Shown here piece by piece: positions 46,220 through 56,680 of a DNA stretch of 64,000 nt. The notes under the pieces were generated by a model. The model made no database searches and was not told where the DNA came from. It saw nothing but the letters and a program-made list of their open reading frames with translations. Every line of letters begins with the position of its first letter. The first letter of the stretch is position 1. Source of the stretch: Clarireedia homoeocarpa (Eukaryota > Ascomycota > Leotiomycetes > Helotiales > Rutstroemiaceae); assembly GCA_001465935.1 (NCBI GenBank), contig LNKV01000002.1:434001-498000 (forward strand), given 5' to 3'. Position numbers and translations under genes: made by a program.

Positions 46220-46975
46220 CTAAGCCTCAGCAATAACCTGCTTCCAGCTGTTCCTCTCTTGAATACGTTGAAACCAGTCTGCAACATGGGGGTATTTATC
46301 GACCACGGACTGTAACCCAAGCGGTAAGGCTTTCACACCATATGGAAGGTGGTACAAATCAGCCAAGGTAAATTCATCACCTGCGAGGTACTTCTGCTTG
46401 GAAAGAATCTTCTCATATACCGCAAGGTTGGTATCGAACGAAGTAAGATGTTGTTTGACAACTGCCTCATCGGTCGCACCAAGTCCTTTCATCCTGTTCT
46501 TGTTAGTATGGTAGTCGTCATATCAGACAAGAAATAGAAGCAGCGTACGGTTTAATAAGTTGCTCGAAGCAAAGTCCGGAGGCCACTGCGTCGAAGTAGC
46601 TCACTTCTATGGAGCAAGCCTGTTCTGATCAGTATGAGATCCTCTGCGTGTAATTCAAATCAATTAGCTTACCTGTTCAAACCGCCCATAAGCCTTTAAA
46701 TTATCCAAGCTAGGCATCAAGCTCTTGTTCTTCTCAGCATACTTGAGCGCAAGATACTTGCAGATAGCCCTACTTTCGTAGACTAGGTAACCATCATCAT
46801 CCAGCAGCGGAATCTTGCCCCAAGGTTGAAGTGCAAGGTAAGAAGGATTCCTCTGCTCATTTTTAAGTGCATTGATCACAACAAATTCGAAATCCGTGAC
46901 ACCAAGTTCAGCAAGAGTGGCGAGCACTCGCTGAGTGCAAGTAGCTTGATGCATTCCGTAGAGTTTGATAGCCAT
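46220..46975 (-). CDS. Glutathione S-transferase
   Basis: Cytosolic enzyme conjugating glutathione to electrophiles; fungal GSTs of this type act in detoxification. Exons 46975-46673, 46619-46549, 46493-46220; 215 aa; introns of 53 and 55 nt, all GT..AG. Seen: thioredoxin-fold N-terminal domain with LYGMHQATCTQRVLATLAEL (active Ser/Cys zone), NPSYLALQPWGKIPLLDDDG with the cis-Pro, YESRAICKYLALKYA, and a helical C-terminal domain with QKYLAGDEFTLADLYHLPYG. The ESRAI and GDEFTLADL signatures place it near the phi/GstA-like fungal GSTs. Only splicing of all three exons joins the C-terminal domain. Confidence 0.92.
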
Positions 46976-47613
46976 TTTGGAAATCGTTGAGATGTAGAGA
47001 GAGATTTGAATTGTAAAGAGTATAGATGATATTGTATAGAATGTTCTTGTTGTCTATTCATCTTCACTTGAGCAGATGCTCTCTTTATATCTTCCAACAC
47101 TTCATGCTCCTCTGCCTGTCGCAAGGGTTCGCGAAAAGTTATGAAAATGAAAATCATTTGTCTCGGATACAATTGTTTTCCGCCCCGATTTTATGCAAGA
47201 AGAACCTCACTTGAGGTCGCTCAATTGCTAATACGATTCAAAACCTGACAAATCCATTCGCAATAATCATAAAAGTATTACAAAGCAAAAAAGATCTTTT
47301 CCGTCAAGATACCAACCTCCCGGCGATTCTGGTGAATGTAAATTCGTTTGTGGCTATGGACAAGACAAAAGTTGTCCTTCTCGAAAATATTTGCCTAAGA
47401 ATTCAAAGTACTGGCAACCTGTTTCTACGGTGACCTTCATGTTGTAACCTTAGATTGTGGCAGCCACATTGACAGTTTCGATATGTTGATCAAACACATT
47501 CTCGCAAAGCAACTTGCGCGTGAAAATTGACTTGAAGCACCATATGATCTGTTCCAAGTATCGTTCATGAGGTATCTGTATCCGAAGAGCTTCACTCGCC
47601 ATCCTCAGCAGCC
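46976..47613. other. Divergent intergenic region
   Basis: 640 bases between the divergent GST and F-box genes. Both promoters are expected here; no further gene. Confidence 0.5.
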
Positions 47614-49134
47614 ATGGCGACACTTGGCGCGACGCCTGGAAATTCGATACTTGATGTACTCCCCACAGAAATCATCACCATGATCTGCGGCCATCTCGAA
47701 GAGGGCGACGGCCCTTACTTCAGCCCTATCCGGCAGCACATGTTTTATGAAAAGACGCTTCCACGCGACGCACTGTGCAACTTTCGGATGGCCAGTAAAG
47801 ATTGTGCTGCCGCCACTACATCCTCCTTATTCCAGCATCTGCATATTATGTATACGCAGAAGAGTTTCCAGAACCTGGTTGATATCTCTAAGTCGGCGCA
47901 TCTTGCAAAACACGTCAAAAGTATCTCTTATGAGCCGCGAATGCTATCTGTTGTCAACAAGACAGATTACTGCGGAAGTGTGCGACTTGGTGCTTATGTC
48001 GCTGGGCAACCGATGCCTTCGGATATCACAATAAAACAAGGCTACGAGACCTACTTATCACTGGTTGGAGAGCAACAGTACATAAGGAAGACGTCATGGG
48101 ATACCGCTATCTTTACTTTATCAATCCCTCGGTTCACGCATCTTACTGCGATCACTATAAATACGGAAAATGGACCCTCCTATCGCGCGAAGCAATGGCT
48201 ACTTCCGGCGTTCGACTGGGGCTGCGAACTCTATGCAAGTCCTTATGACCCGTTGACCATGAGAGAGCAATACAAGCCTATTAACGCGGTTATTACTGCT
48301 ACTGCTCTCTCAGATGTGAAGCCCAGCTCCTTGCATATCTGCCTCGCTCCCGCGCACTTTCTGCTCTCCTTGAATGGTACTAAGAACATGATCTTACCAG
48401 CTTTTAGACACCTCCGGCACCTTAGTCTGACTCTTGCTGTTTATCCAAAGCGCGAGCGTCATGAGTCGATTGAAGGCCTGAAGAACCTCTTGGAGTCTGC
48501 TTCTGGGCTTGAAAGTCTCTCCGTAGGACATCCTATCCTTAGTGGACCTATAGGGACGAAATATGATTCTCTCGGAGTCTGGGATAAAGTCATTGCAGAA
48601 CTAACTTTCCCCAACTTACGGAGACTCGAATTATCTGCCCTATCAGGTCGCCCGGATTCTTTCATGACCTTTTTTGAGCGGCACGCTAGGACGCTGAAAC
48701 ACGTAGCGCTGGTATCGATGCGCATCGTACCAGATAAAGTAGACTGGCCTGACGTACTCGAAGTTCTGAGAAATCTGAACCTCGAATCGGCATGGTTTTG
48801 GGGCATCTGGGAAGGCTCATTTGATGAAAATGAGCACCTCCGTTACTTTTCCCGCATGTATAGAGAACTCGATGGCCTTCCGGCGCATATATGGTTAGAG
48901 AGAAGCGTTTTGGAAAGTGCCCCAGTATTCAGGGAGCAAGTTTGTACTATTATCGAGGTGTGGACCACTATCGTTCAAGATGATCCCAAACATATGACAT
49001 CGGATGATGAGGGAGATGAAGACAGCGAAGGCGAAGACGACGAAAGCGAAGATGAAGATGACGAGAGCGAAGATGAAGACGACGAAACCGATAGTGAAGA
49101 TGCCTCGAGCATTGGTGGACTCATCTTCACTTAG
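47614..49134 (+). CDS. F-box-like protein, function unknown
   Basis: 506 aa, single exon. Predicted substrate adaptor of SCF ubiquitin ligases. Seen: an N-terminal F-box-like motif, LDVLPTEIITMICGHLEEGD with NFRMASKDCAAATTSSLFQH, then a long Leu-rich repeat-like region without clear periodicity (FRHLRHLSLTLAVY, LESASGLESLSVGHPIL, LTFPNLRRLELSALSGRP) and an acidic tail of Asp/Glu/Ser repeats. The substrate is unknown. Downstream bases continue an acidic and then polyglutamine reading in another frame, which hints at a lost or altered C-terminus. Such F-box genes are common and fast-changing in filamentous fungi. Confidence 0.85.
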   Translation: MATLGATPGNSILDVLPTEIITMICGHLEEGDGPYFSPIRQHMFYEKTLPRDALCNFRMASKDCAAATTSSLFQHLHIMYTQKSFQNLVDISKSAHLAKHVKSISYEPRMLSVVNKTDYCGSVRLGAYVAGQPMPSDITIKQGYETYLSLVGEQQYIRKTSWDTAIFTLSIPRFTHLTAITINTENGPSYRAKQWLLPAFDWGCELYASPYDPLTMREQYKPINAVITATALSDVKPSSLHICLAPAHFLLSLNGTKNMILPAFRHLRHLSLTLAVYPKRERHESIEGLKNLLESASGLESLSVGHPILSGPIGTKYDSLGVWDKVIAELTFPNLRRLELSALSGRPDSFMTFFERHARTLKHVALVSMRIVPDKVDWPDVLEVLRNLNLESAWFWGIWEGSFDENEHLRYFSRMYRELDGLPAHIWLERSVLESAPVFREQVCTIIEVWTTIVQDDPKHMTSDDEGDEDSEGEDDESEDEDDESEDEDDETDSEDASSIGGLIFT

Positions 49135-50380
49135 TGAAGGTAATAAAAGCGATAGTGAAGACAACGAAAGCGATGATGAGAGCAATGACGAAGGCGGCAG
49201 ACAACAACAACAACAACAACAACGACGACGACAGGAACGACAACCATAATAGCGAGCATGACAGCAACAGACCACCCGTTAATTTCTAACAAAGTCATAC
49301 CGTTTGGCAACTTGACAGTAAAGTACAGTACAATACTTGAACAATCCTATATTTGGAATGGAAATAATACCCACCCACTACACTACATCTTCCATTTCTT
49401 CCCACTCAACCTAACTCCTTTTTATATTCCATATATCCTCTTTTTATTTCCCCCTATCTACTCTACTCTGTCCAACTACTTATCTATGCTTATATCCATT
49501 GTACAACAATCAATCATCAATTGATCGTATCTCACCTTACCGTAGATACATGCACCCACTCAACTAACTATGACGCGAGGAAACCCCGCTGCATTCCTCG
49601 GACATCGACTCAATGTAGAGAGTGAGCACAAGCAGCTCCCAACTCGCTGGCAGAAGGAACACCGAAGAGGAAGGAGGAAACGGTAGGAAATCAAAATAGA
49701 AGAGAAAATACAATCAATGCATAACTCGAGTATCAATTATTTTTCTTATATTTTTTGATAATCATTAATACAAGAACGAATTCTCCACCAAAGTGTCCTC
49801 TATCCACCATCAAACCAGACCAAATCACATCAATTTCTCTCAAACACCATTCCAGACCAACAATCCCACCTATGTCCCAGATCATGGCGACTGCCTATCA
49901 ACCAAGCTAGATAGAAAACCAAAAACTCAATACTCAACTCCAATCAATCCCCCTTTTACCCAGCCCCGAAACTCGGTATTTCGCTACTAATATCATACAA
50001 TTGAATCCGTTCATTTCATGCTCATGCAATCATGCGTCTTCCCTCAAACCGTCTTACACCCCCGTCCATTCGTCCAAATAAATGCATGCCTGTTTCTTCC
50101 CAAACTCCAAAAACAAATTGATTCATAGATTTCCGCATCTTTAGGTCCAACATGCTTGTTCCTTAAACTATAAAGGGATAGCGACTTGCCGTGCCGTAGC
50201 GATATATGTGATGTTCGGCTCTATGTCAAAGTTCAGCGCAGTCAGTCGAGAATGCCTGAAGTCGAAAACTCCGTATCGTGCTCCAAATATGCCTGTTGCT
50301 TCTGACCTAGGGGAGTGCATAGTAGCATCAGAGATGTTGCTTTTTTTTTAAAAAAATTCAGATCGTGTGCTTTACAACTT
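49135..50380. other. Intergenic region
   Basis: 1.25 kb between the convergent F-box and Sif2-like genes. It starts with acidic-repeat DNA and a CAA tract (49201-49223), then CT/CA-rich sequence. The bases around 50339-50356 are a poly(T) and poly(A) run. No gene is supported. Confidence 0.5.
49201..49223. repeat. CAA trinucleotide repeat followed by CGA
   Basis: About seven CAA codon-like units, then three CGA, in the frame that would extend the F-box tail. Confidence 0.8.
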
Positions 50381-52904
50381 TCAACGACTGAAGTTAATCA
50401 CTGCCAACTATAGGTTATTAGCCACCATTCATCTACCTCGAGATCAAGAAGGTACATACCACACTATTGCAACCATAGGCCAGTCTCTGGCCATTAGCAT
50501 CCCAACTCAACTTGTGTTCGTCTTCTTCCCCGACTGAATCATTTGATTGGGGTGTTTGCCATCCGTTTCCAATCGGTCTTGCCCAGCTTGCTCGGGGCAT
50601 ATGTGTGTCTTCAACCTTCCAGATGAGAACTCGGTCACTCGTCGCACCAGCAATAAATGCGCCATCTGGAGTGAAAGAAAGTGCCAACACACTGGAAGGC
50701 CCGATCGTCATTGAACATTTCTGTTTATTGTCTGAAGACCGGGCGTTCCATATGCTGATGGCACCATCCTCGCTGCTTGATGCTAGCAACCTTTCGCTCT
50801 CCTCACTTAATGTGGTAGAATTTGGTAATGGTTGCCAGATCAGAGAGGTGATGAGTCCAGTGTGGGCATTGAATGACCGACAATGTCCTTCTTGGTCCCA
50901 GATCTATACAAATGTTAGCAATGCAATCGACTGGGGAAAATAGTAATACTTGCATCAATAACACCGTTCTCACTAGCGGTTGCAAGTAGATTCGAAGCCA
51001 AATCGAACGTAATCTTAGAGAGCGCGTGATCTTCACGTGTCTCAAATTTCCTTGTAGGAGTGATGGCTCCATCGGCAAAGTGATACGACATGAGCATGTC
51101 ACCTCCACAAACAATGAAATCCTCATCGCTTGTCCATACGGCATCAAGTTCCTGGTCGGCGAGATTATGCTGTGGTAGCACAAATTGTGATGTTCGAGGA
51201 CCGGTCATTGAAGTGACAATGATTATCGTCCCTTTTGTCTCCGTCTCGGGATTTGTCAATGGTGATATGGACAAGAACAACGTGTTTGCGAAATTCCATT
51301 TCAGGCAAATGATAGGAGCTTCCATTCCGGCAGAGGTGTGAACCCTTCGTCCATCAACCGTCCACGCATCAATCTTAGCACTTCCATTAATCTGCTCACT
51401 AGCCACAATAATAGCAGATCCATCCGAAGCCCATGACATGGAATTGACTAAGGTTGATGGGGGCGAATTTGGATCGAGCAAACTGGTGCAGGCTGGATGA
51501 GTGGAAATGATGCCTGAGGATTGAGGGTGGGTTCCATTAGTTCCATCGGTCACGGTATGCGCGAGGTTCCACATTCGAGCTAATGCATCTGTACCCGCAG
51601 CAGCCAAGATGGATGGATGTTTGGGATTCCATTCGCAATGCAAAAGAATGGTTGATTTCGAAGTTGGACTGTCGTCCAGCAAATCCAGATACAAGGTCTC
51701 GGTACCAAGTTCCGTCACTTTCTCAATTTGAGTCCCTCGCTCTGGCCCATTGGTGATGACGAGTGGTGAGGGTAGTTGCTCTGGTGATGGATAAGCGTGT
51801 CCATCTGCATCTTGATCTCCATCAATTTCCATAGGTACTGGAGTTGCTTCGTAAACATGGTTTCCATTAGTACGCTCTGCGCCCCCACTCCCGTTGGCAT
51901 TGCCATGCCCATGCTCATAGCCGTTGGTAAGCCGAGGTTTTTTCCCTGGTGGCCCATTTGGAATTTGATGGTTCGATTCTTCTTCGAGCTGGTGTTTTCG
52001 GACACTTTCCGGATCCTCGTGACTTGGATCTTGATCTTGATTTTGGTTGTGGATGTGAGCGTGGGTGTGAGCGTGGGTGTGAGGGTGAGTATGATTGTGA
52101 TTGTGGATTTCTTGGAGCGGCGGAGCGGCTGTGTTGAGTAAAGGACCGAAAATTCCTCTTCCAATCACTTGACTTGACACCTGTTCATTATAGTTAAGAT
52201 TGACCTGAACGAGCCATGTCAGTTTACATATCGATCGATCGAGACGAGCAATTCAATTGGACGTCCAACGTATGGAATATGCAGGCCATTCCATTTTATT
52301 TCATATCACGTCGACGATGAATCTATGAATAAATGAAGCAGTAAACATACCCTTGAATTTCGTTCGCACGCATCATAAAGTAGTCCTTTGTTCAAAACCG
52401 AGACTAGTGCATGATTTGTGACATGGGGCGCAAATGGCAGTTGTTGTGGATTTTCCATGTTCCACTCTTTTTGAAGATGAGAAGCAGCTTCCCGGTAATC
52501 TGCAATTGGAAGAAATTTGAATTAGTCCCCCAACGTTGTGGCCATGAATGGGTGGGTGGATGGATGGATGGATGGATGGATGGATGGATGGGTGAGTAAA
52601 CAAATGAATGGATGGATGAGTAAACAAATGAATGGATGGATGATCAAGTGAACAAGTAAATAAATAGCGTCCGAGAGCTCCAGAAGGGTGATGCGTGAGG
52701 CTCTTGAAGACATACCTGATTCCAAAAGGTACCTTTAAATGCAGGAATTGCCGTTAGCGAATGTCATGCTCAAAAAGCTGGCCGTACCTGACCTGAAGCC
52801 AAGAAGAAGAATAGACGCAGATGAATGGATCAGGATCACGAGGAAAACACGTACTTCCAGACCAGATAGTTCACCTTGTCGGAATTTAAAGATTCCTTCG
52901 TCAT
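50381..52904 (-). CDS. sif2: LisH-WD40 protein, Sif2/TBL1-type (Set3 complex)
   Basis: Homologue of Sif2 (yeast Set3 histone deacetylase complex) and mammalian TBL1. Exons: 52904-52855, 52732-52716 (17 nt), 52499-52351, 52204-50954, 50903-50460, 50407-50381; 645 aa. Seen: LisH motif rebuilt across three exons (SDKVNYLVWKYLLES then DYREAASHLQKEW), NHALVSVLNKGLLYDA, a long His/Asn/Gln/Thr-rich linker (HPHTHAHTHAHIHNQNQ), an NLS-like KKPRL, and WD40 blades such as LHCEWNPKHPSILAAAGTDALARMWN, SMSWASDGSAIIVA, ASSSEDGAISIWNA and LSWDANGQRLAYGCNSVLAVINF. The intron 50953-50904 starts with GC rather than GT. The last intron is needed to give the usual WD40 ending; without it the frame stops 27 bases later at 50433. 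Confidence 0.9.
52552..52640. repeat. GGAT/TGGA microsatellite inside an intron
   Basis: Runs of TGGA (52552-52590 and again near 52610-52641), separated by ATGAGTAAACAAATGAA units, lie in the 216-nt second intron of the Sif2-like gene and make it the longest intron there. Confidence 0.8.
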
Positions 52905-53107
52905 CGCTGCTCGAGGCAAGGCCGCAAAGCTGGAATTGGGTGGATGAATGGGTGGATGGGCGGACGGGCGGACGGGGGGGGGGGATTGGGGGGAAGAGAT
53001 GGAGCGGTTCAAGAGGTTGCGTTGAGATGTCTAATTCGTCGTTTTCCGTCGTAGTGCGTAGCAAATGAATGGATTGCGGCGGGCGGGCGTACTCGGTCAA
53101 AGGGGGG

Positions 53108-53152
53108 TATGTATGTGTGTGTGTATGTGTGTGTGTATGTGTGTGTGTATGT
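53108..53152. repeat. GT/GTAT microsatellite
   Basis: GTATGTGTGTGTGT units, three times, next to a G run at 52973-52983. Confidence 0.85.
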
Positions 53153-53256
53153 CAATAGGATGGGCTATGTAGTGAGGTGCTCTGGTAAATGTCGCTTGGG
53201 TTGAGGATTGAGAGTTGCGATGATTGCGGGCGTCTGTAAGAGGTGCAGGTTGTGTC

Positions 53257-53340
53257 GGCTGTGTGGTGTGGTGTAGTGTGGTGTAGTGTGGTGTGCAGTG
53301 CAGTGTTGTGTTGTGCTGTGTTGTGTTGTGTTGTTTAAAG
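53257..53340. repeat. TGTGG/TGTAG imperfect repeats
   Basis: Repeating GTGGTGTAGT and TGTTG-type units, imperfect. Confidence 0.6.
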
Positions 53341-54204
53341 GTTGTATTGTATGTTGTATGTTGTCTGTTGAACGTTGAACGTTGAATGTTGAATGTTGTC
53401 TGTTGTCTGGTGTATGTTGTGTGTTTAAGGTGTGTGTACTGGGTTTGGGTTCGAGATGAGGAATGGAAGAAAGTCTTGTTCGTTAAACAGAGCGTAGACC
53501 GCAGACCGCAGGACCGTAGCTCCACAGACTGCAGACACACACATACCCACACACACACATACCAAAGTACACACACAAAGGACGGGCCCTCTTGCAATTT
53601 TCGACCTTAGACCACGGGTGGGCCACCGACGAAAGTAGATAGTGCGGGATGGGCTGGTGGAAGCGTGCAAGTGAGCAAGCAAGTGTGCAAGTCCGCAAGT
53701 GTGCAAGTGGAGCGCGGCTGCCACCAAACCTGGACTCCTGCACCACCCAAACCAGAATGTTTTTTTCGCCTTCCCTCTGCCAGATACCCATAGTTACATA
53801 TTACATATTACATATTGCATATTACAACCAAGGGATCTCAGTCCATTGACCCATTGGATACTTACGGCAAAGACAATCTTGAATGGTGGGGGCAGTTGAT
53901 CAATTTGAGGAGACCACTACTACCCATCGGGGCATAGCGCCGTCCTTAAAACGTATGCGTTTGTCCAGATGCGGTCTAGCCGACGTCCAGAATGCAAAGT
54001 GAATTTCCACGCCTTTCGTGCTCAAGGGCTATCACGAATCGTCGAGGCGTGGCCGGTGATAGGTGGGAATTGTAGATCGGATTGAGACACCTTTGTGATG
54101 GGAAGATACGGCCTCAGAACTTCCCAAAGACCGGGTCAGATCGAGCCATAGGAAGGCAGAGAAGATGGTGCGAAGTAGTAATTTGGCGTTTTTGTGTTTG
54201 TTTT

Positions 54205-54298
54205 AGTGCCAGTGCCAGTGCCAGTGCCAGTACCAGTGCCAGTGCCAGTGCCAGTGCCAGTGCCCAGTGCCAGTGCCAGTGCAGTGCAGTGTGCAGTG
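54205..54298. repeat. GCCAGT hexanucleotide tandem array
   Basis: About 14 copies of AGTGCC with two interruptions (TACCAGT and a doubled C at about 54263), ending in CAGTG units. The Ser-Ala and Pro-Val reading frames over it come from the repeat and are not genes. Confidence 0.9.
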
Positions 54299-54480
54299 TC
54301 AGTAGGGAAAAGGGTCTTAAACAAGGGAGGAAGAAGCGGTGCGCAACCCAGTACCTCCGTTCAATCAACAACCTCGTCTTTGTAATCTTACCATCAAAAA
54401 GGGAATCAATTACGTCGCGCATGAGTTCTTGCTCCTCACAAAAAAGGGTGCGATGGCAAAGAAGGCAAAAAGGTTCATCA

Positions 54481-54533
54481 CTTTGTTCTTTGTTCTTTGT
54501 TCTTTGTTCTTTGTTCTTTGTTCTTTGTTCTTT
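54481..54533. repeat. CTTTGTT heptamer tandem array
   Basis: About seven to eight copies of a 7-base unit, in an intergenic region. Confidence 0.9.
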
Positions 54534-54916
54534 GTTGTTTGTTGCACTGCACTGCACTGCGCTGCTGCGTACATACAAGCACAAATCACAGACTTGGTAC
54601 AGACTTGGTACTTGGTCCTGGGTCCTTGGTCGTACATACAGGCACCAGGTAGAAACGGACACCGGCTAAAATCGACTACTGCGTACAAGGATTAATGGGG
54701 GTTTCAAAAGTCTCTAACCTTTCAACCCTGAACACTGAACATCGAAGGGGGAACGCCGAGCTAGAAGAAAAGGATAGGTAAGCCAAGCCGAATCAACCAA
54801 TGTGACAAGGTGGGACGAGAAACAAAGTGTGATCGTCGGCCCTCTGCCCTATCGAGAATCGAGAATCGAGATGCGTGTGATGATGCCAAACCCCGATTAG
54901 GGAATATCAGGATCGC

Positions 54917-54990
54917 TTCTTACTTGTCGCGAGTAGCTGAGTTCTTACTTGTCGCGAGTAGCTGAGTTCTTACTTGTACGAGTAGCTGAG
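54917..54990. repeat. 25-bp tandem repeat, three units
   Basis: Two identical units (54917-54941, 54942-54966) and a third with a 3-base change and one deletion. Unit TTCTTACTTGTCGCGAGTAG followed by CTGAG. Confidence 0.9.
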
Positions 54991-56680
54991 TACTCTGTAT
55001 GTATTGGTTGGGTTGTACCCGACTGTTAACATATATTTCCAAAGAACACTGCCGGCACCTGAAGGAATATTGGGACGCAATTCGGGATCGGCAACATTGG
55101 CACATTCAAAAAAGCCTCCAAGCCTTGCACAGGGTAATATCTCCCTTCGCCTAGTGAAGGGGTCATGTCATATCGTAAGGTGTGAAAAAGCCTCTCTTTT
55201 CGAACCAACCCCGGCCGGGTATACTATATACATAAGTAGTACATACAAGTAGTATCAACATGTGTAACGGCAGAAGAACATGGCATAGTGCGAAAATAGT
55301 TTCCTTGGCATTGACTCTCTGACTCCAGCTTTTTTTTTTTATCAAAGCCCTTCCTTCCCATCTCATCCTCGCCTCTCCTTCCTTGCGAGTTATCATAATT
55401 ACGGAGCAAAAAGATCTCGCCTCTTCTAGACCATCTGCACATCAGCTTTCCAATATTGGGCGGTTGGTTTGGATTTTCAGCCGTGGTAGAAGTTTATTGA
55501 CGTCTGCGGATTTGGGACATGCTCCCAAAGGATTAAGGTGTTGTAACATCTTCGTTGTGCAAAGGAATCCGAGAATCCGTAATGTCATCGTTGTTCGTCC
55601 AAAAACCTGGGGTTGTCGCCGGCTTAAAGTATGTGCCTAGCGATACGAAAACGTTCATTTATACTCAATGATTCGATGGAAAGCGCAGCGAATGGTACAT
55701 GGGAAATTATTCTGAGCTGCACAGCGACTTCGTAGGACTATGTACTATGTATTATTTTTAGGTCCACTGTACGGTACAAACACACAGCTTCTCGACCAAA
55801 TGCTACTGTACCTCCGTACCTTGTCAGATAAGTCCGGAATAAGGCACATCAAGGATTTGAGTGGCGTACTCCTCTGGCTCGGAGACTATGATGCGGTTAC
55901 GACAACAGTTTTGTTTTCTGTTGCAAGTGTTGATCACCAAAGCAACGTTCATCCCAGGTTAGAGTCTCCTCTTGCTCTCACACGCACGCACTCCCTTCAT
56001 CTAGGAGCCAAGCAGAGTCGAAACCGCGGACAATTCGGTACTTTCGTATGTATACACTAGACACTAGATGTGTGCTGTGCATATACTCCAGCTGCGGACG
56101 TTTATTACTCACATCTGGATCTCCTTACTGTACTCTACCGTGTCTACTGTAACCATACTACTTCGTACATACTACGGTGCAGTGTGCGACCGCATGCCTT
56201 CTCGCCAACCAACCACTTGCATGTCACATCCATCCCGGGGTACAACTCCGAAATCATCACTGCACCCACCCATCACATCACACACCTCCCCCGTCCAAAT
56301 CCTGCCAATCGTGCTTCTCCCACACATTCGGAAATTCTGCCCCGAGCATGTCCAGTCTACGCCTCAAGCTTCAAATGCTTCTGGCCCAATTTTAACTTAC
56401 CCAAGCCTCACGTGGCTCGCAGATGGGTGGGTACAAAGTGGCTATCCGCGCGCGCCTTAAAATAGAGGTTTCACACCCTTTTTCTCATAAGGCCGAAATA
56501 ACTTCTGACGCATGCCAATGGTCCGTGCGCCTGAAGATCATGAACCCTTCACTAACTTTTGTTGACACCTCATTCGGGCTGGCCTGGGCTGGGAAGGCTT
56601 GAAGCTGTCGTATATCTGCCAACGAACAAGAAGGAGTATTTGGCTGCTTCTACTCTCCTTCCACACTCACACACACGACC

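Larger units (their letters stand above)
52905..56680. other. Divergent intergenic region packed with simple repeats
   Basis: 3.8 kb between the divergent Sif2-like and TMEM115-type genes. No gene is supported: long open frames (for example 54082-54669) come from the repeats themselves. Repeats listed separately; other short runs include a GAATCGA tract near 54852 and T-rich blocks near 55330. Confidence 0.55.

Noticed and set aside
52373..52627. Pro/His/Ser-rich frame (HPSIHPSIH...) on the minus strand
   Set aside because: Reading of the TGGA repeat in an intron of the Sif2-like gene.
53097..53597. His/Thr-rich frame on the minus strand
   Set aside because: Produced by GT and TG repeats; no gene features.
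54082..54669. A 195-codon Ser/Ala-rich frame on the plus strand and a 182-codon frame opposite
   Set aside because: Both arise from the GCCAGT and CTTTGTT arrays; no motif or orderly sequence outside the repeats.
52905..54990. CRISPR array in the repeat-rich spacer
   Set aside because: Eukaryotic nuclear sequence; repeats are contiguous, of variable unit size and lack spacer structure.
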